Assembly: GCF_036199905.1 (NCBI RefSeq)
Contig: NZ_CP108109.1
Location: forward strand, 1,240,001 to 1,304,000
Reading direction: 5' to 3'
DNA: 64,000 nt
Source: Streptomyces sp. NBC_00223
GTDB lineage: Bacteria; Actinomycetota; Actinomycetes; Streptomycetales; Streptomycetaceae
Shown: positions 61,773-64,000 of the stretch, one piece after another
Position numbering within the stretch: the first letter of the stretch is position 1
How the letters are laid out: each line of letters starts with the position of its first letter
The notes under the pieces: model-generated
Told to the model about the DNA's origin: nothing
Seen by the model: the letters and a program-made list of their open reading frames with translations, nothing else
The model's database searches: none
Program-made: the position numbers and the translations under genes

Positions 61773-62318
61773 TCAGTGGGCGTCCGCGTTGGGCCAGGGC
61801 AGCTCGTCCAGGTCGAGCGTGTAGGTCCGCCCGTCGGCCAGCTCGATGGGCAGCTTGCCCGAACCGTACTTGTGCGTGTGCGCCGCGATGTAGCCGGAGC
61901 CGGTGGGCTGGGTGTGGACGACGACCTCCCCGACGTACGGATCCACCACCACGTAGACCGGAATGCCGTAGCGGCCGTACTTCCCTGTGCAGTCGTCGTA
62001 GTCCTTGCGCGCGGAGGAGACCGACACCACCTCGGCGATGAGCAACACGTCCTCGAAGCCGTAGCGCTTGCCCTGCCGCTCGGCGTCCTCCCGCATGATC
62101 GCGAAATCGGGAGCGGAGTTCTCGTCGGCCGGGAAGTCGATGTAGACGTCGGAGATGACCTTCGCGTGCCGGCCGAGGGCCAGGGAGTCGATCTGCATCG
62201 ACCTGATGGTGCTGGAGTGCTCTTCGCTCTGCGGAGTCATGACCACCTTCCCGTCGGTACCGAAGAAGACCACGTACCCCGTGGGGAACTCGGTGTGCAT
62301 GACCGCGTCAATACTCAT
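61773..62318 (-). CDS. Uma2-family (PD-(D/E)xK-like) endonuclease
   Basis: A 181-residue protein of the DUF820/Uma2 nuclease fold. Core: PDFAIM (metal Asp) followed by LLIAEVVSVSSARKDYDDCT with Glu and Lys of the ExK motif, then KYGRYGIPVYVVVDPYVGEV, which is the strongest family signature. Most actinomycetes carry many copies; their role is unsettled. ATG 62318 with AAGGAG six bases upstream; a second ATG is at 62321. Confidence 0.88.
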   Translation of the reverse strand: MSIDAVMHTEFPTGYVVFFGTDGKVVMTPQSEEHSSTIRSMQIDSLALGRHAKVISDVYIDFPADENSAPDFAIMREDAERQGKRYGFEDVLLIAEVVSVSSARKDYDDCTGKYGRYGIPVYVVVDPYVGEVVVHTQPTGSGYIAAHTHKYGSGKLPIELADGRTYTLDLDELPWPNADAH

Positions 62319-62646
62319 CATCAGCTCCTTCCCGTCGCCCCTCAGCATATGGTGCCCCGGGCCCCGCGCAGGGCGGACACTGTGAGTGTCAGCCGTGATG
62401 CAGGCAGTCGACCCACCTCCCACGGCACCATCCCTGCGGGCCGGTGCTCTGTGGTGTCGACGCCGGCGGCAGGCGACGAGCCGCGTCCGCAGCACGTACT
62501 TCCGGTCGGTCTCAGGTGCTTCGGGGCCCCTCAGAGCAACTGCCGGCCGAAGAACGGAACCGGCTCAGAGGTCAGCCGCAACAGCACCACCCCATCAGGC
62601 CACTTCACTCCGCCAGCGCATGATGAACGGGGGTCGGTCGAACTGC
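62319..62646. other. Gene-free interval with a possible coding remnant
   Basis: About 330 bp. On the minus strand a frame ending at 62531 finishes GVKWPDGVVLLRLTSEPVPF and may be a scrap of a small actinobacterial protein, but it is too short to name. Nothing else is seen. Confidence 0.35.
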
Positions 62647-63558
62647 TCAAGCGCGCCTTGAGACGGCATCGCCTCCGAGCTGCCACATCTCGTAGTTCCC
62701 ACATTCTGCCGTGATCTCGGCCGCCGACCGAGCCGCAGTGACGAAGTCGTCTACTACCGGCGAGGTGTGAGATGCCGCCACCGCAAGGCACACCTGGTCG
62801 GGCGCCAGATCCGGGATGGGCACATAGACGACGTCCGGATGCGAGTAGAACACGGACGCCGAACGGGCCAGGAAGGAGATGCCCCGGCCGGCCGCGACAT
62901 GCTCGAGCGTCTCGTCCACCCCGCGCACCGGGTACCCGGCATTGGGGAGCGGGCGCTTGGTGGGCTGTGTGCTCGGGTCACCGTGCCAGACCAGCGGTTC
63001 GCCGGCCAGGTCGGCCTCGGTGACCTCCTTCTTGCCGGCGAACCGGTGTCCGGCGGGCAGTACCGCTACCCGCGGCTCGGTGTACAGCGGGGTGACGCGC
63101 AGGCCGGCCTCGTCGATGGGCAGCCGCACGTAGCCGACGTCGATACGGCCGTCGAGCAGCATCGCAGCCTGGTCGTCCCCTTCGATCCGCTGCATGTCCA
63201 CGACCACGTCCGGGTGCCGGTCCTCGAACGCACGGGCCGCCGGGGTGACGGCAACGCCGGCCCGGAAACCGACCATCAGCCGCCGCTTGCCGCCGGCGGC
63301 CGCGGACACCCGGCGGCGGATCGCGTGGGTCGAGGCGAGCAGCGGACCGGCGTCGGCCAGCAGTTGCCGGCCCGCATCCGTCAGCTCCACGCCGTGGCGA
63401 TCCCTGGTGAACAGCGAGGCGCCGAGATCCTGCTCGAGCGCACGGATCTGCCGGCTGAGCACCGGCTGCGCGATGTGCAGCTCATCGGCGGCGCGGCCGA
63501 AGTGCAACTGGTCGGCCACAGCGACGAAATAACGCAGTTTGCGCAGGTCCAGATCCAT
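62647..63558 (-). CDS. LysR-family transcriptional regulator
   Basis: A 303-residue regulator. LDLRKLRYFVAVADQLHFGRAADELHIAQPVLSRQIRALEQDLGASLF is a textbook LysR HTH. The effector domain includes GFRAGVAVTPAARAFEDRHP and GIDVGYVRLP-type segments. ATG 63558. It diverges from the F420-reductase-like gene across 267 bp and probably regulates it, a common streptomycete arrangement. Confidence 0.94.
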   Translation of the reverse strand: MDLDLRKLRYFVAVADQLHFGRAADELHIAQPVLSRQIRALEQDLGASLFTRDRHGVELTDAGRQLLADAGPLLASTHAIRRRVSAAAGGKRRLMVGFRAGVAVTPAARAFEDRHPDVVVDMQRIEGDDQAAMLLDGRIDVGYVRLPIDEAGLRVTPLYTEPRVAVLPAGHRFAGKKEVTEADLAGEPLVWHGDPSTQPTKRPLPNAGYPVRGVDETLEHVAAGRGISFLARSASVFYSHPDVVYVPIPDLAPDQVCLAVAASHTSPVVDDFVTAARSAAEITAECGNYEMWQLGGDAVSRRA

Positions 63559-63825
63559 GGCGCCCCCAGTTGGTGATGCCTCCAGAGTATCACCACGGCT
63601 GAAAGAAGTATTGGACGCCCACTCAGGCCAATGGCAATCTGAATATGTACCTGATGGTCCGAGCGAATTCGGCACAAGAATTCGACATCGGAGGGCCCAG
63701 GACCAGAATTGGCGCATCAGGAGTTGAACGCCCCCATCGCGTCATTCGACGGCGTCGACGACACAACCGTTAACAACGACGAGGCGGGCATGTCGTCCTG
63801 TCCAGCTCCAGAAAGCAGGAACTCC

Positions 63826-64000
63826 ATGAGCAGCATCAGCATTATCGGCCTGGGGAACGTGGCCCGCGCCCTGGCCGCCCGGGCGCTCGCCGGCGGCAAC
63901 GCAGTCGAGATCATCGGCCGCGACCCGGCCAAGGCCAAGGAATTGGCCGCCGCGCTCGGTGGCGCCACTGTCGGGACGGCCGGCACCGCCCCGGCCGGGG
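63826..64000 (+). CDS. NADPH-dependent F420 reductase-like protein (partial)
   Basis: The first 58 codons of a Rossmann-fold protein: SISIIGLGNVARALAARALA (G-x-G-x-x-A NADP loop, Val for the usual Met), then NAVEIIGRDPAKAKELAAAL. This is typical of the F420 reductase/Npd family; the remainder lies beyond the window. Ribosome site AGCAGGA before ATG 63826. Confidence 0.85.
   Translation, partial: MSSISIIGLGNVARALAARALAGGNAVEIIGRDPAKAKELAAALGGATVGTAGTAPAG

Noticed and set aside
63665-63678. GAATTCGGCACAAG, close to a cDNA-cloning linker, hinting at vector contamination
   Set aside because: It differs by one base from the linker, sits within a plausible divergent promoter and is flanked by normal Streptomyces genes, so chance is the simpler explanation.
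1-64000. CRISPR arrays, rRNA, tRNA and prophage structural genes
   Set aside because: No regularly spaced repeats with unique spacers, no tRNA-like folds and no phage head, tail or integrase motifs were seen on either strand.

Overview
This is high-GC actinobacterial chromosomal DNA, almost certainly from Streptomyces or a close relative. The evidence is the very strong G/C bias at third codon positions, frequent GTG starts, ATGA/GTGA overlaps between operon genes, F420- and coenzyme B12-type enzymes, a crotonyl-CoA carboxylase/reductase cluster, a STAND/NB-ARC-TPR protein and rare TTA codons. There are 55 intact or partial protein genes, one insertion sequence and a few decayed genes. I see no rRNA, tRNA or CRISPR array.

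Layout. (a) 98-2125: leftward three-gene operon of an ArsR-like regulator, a RibD_C/DHFR-like reductase and an SRPBCC protein. (b) 2405-8261: rightward trio of a TPR-like protein, an HSP90-family ATPase and a 973-residue TPR protein. (c) 8316-12326: Mut7-C protein, exonuclease III, GNAT, LapA-like membrane protein, M14 carboxypeptidase. (d) 12327-13421: gene-free region rich in palindromes. (e) 13422-19694: alpha/beta hydrolase, then a tightly overlapping leftward operon of four peptidases (M55, M20, S9, S66) with a DasR-like operator in front. (f) 20565-27238: polytopic membrane protein, MFS transporter fused to three regulatory-like domains, SRPBCC protein, Rv2578c-type radical SAM protein with a LexA-like box, GNAT. 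(g) 28216-38076: ethylmalonyl-CoA pathway cluster (double 3-hydroxyacyl-CoA dehydrogenase, TetR regulator, ccr, ecm/meaA, MaoC hydratase, acyl-CoA dehydrogenase) followed by psd and pssA. The CoA-ester lyase usually expected between meaA and maoC is missing.

(h) 38104-39585: an IS30-family element sitting in the loop of a long perfect palindrome that was probably the pssA terminator, followed by a 239-bp tandem duplication carrying terminators. (i) 40172-45547: glycerate kinase, two Nudix hydrolases, a small internally duplicated membrane protein, a sirtuin and a phytoene-desaturase-like FAD protein. (j) 45544-51369: inositol-phosphatase-like gene and a leftward pyrimidine/hydantoin-type catabolic operon (beta-ureidopropionase-like hydrolase, aminotransferase, dihydropyrimidinase, F420-type luciferase-like oxidoreductase).

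(k) 52278-54912: LysR regulator diverging from a catalytically altered IMPase-like gene and an NmrA-like protein. (l) 55084-62318: accessory, partly decayed island with a DUF4253 fragment, formyltransferase, DUF6879 protein and small partner, STAND-TPR protein with a TTA codon, frameshifted and truncated remnants, a membrane protein and a Uma2 protein. (m) 62647-64000: LysR regulator diverging from an F420-reductase-like gene cut by the window edge. All functions are assigned from motifs and context; no database search was possible.
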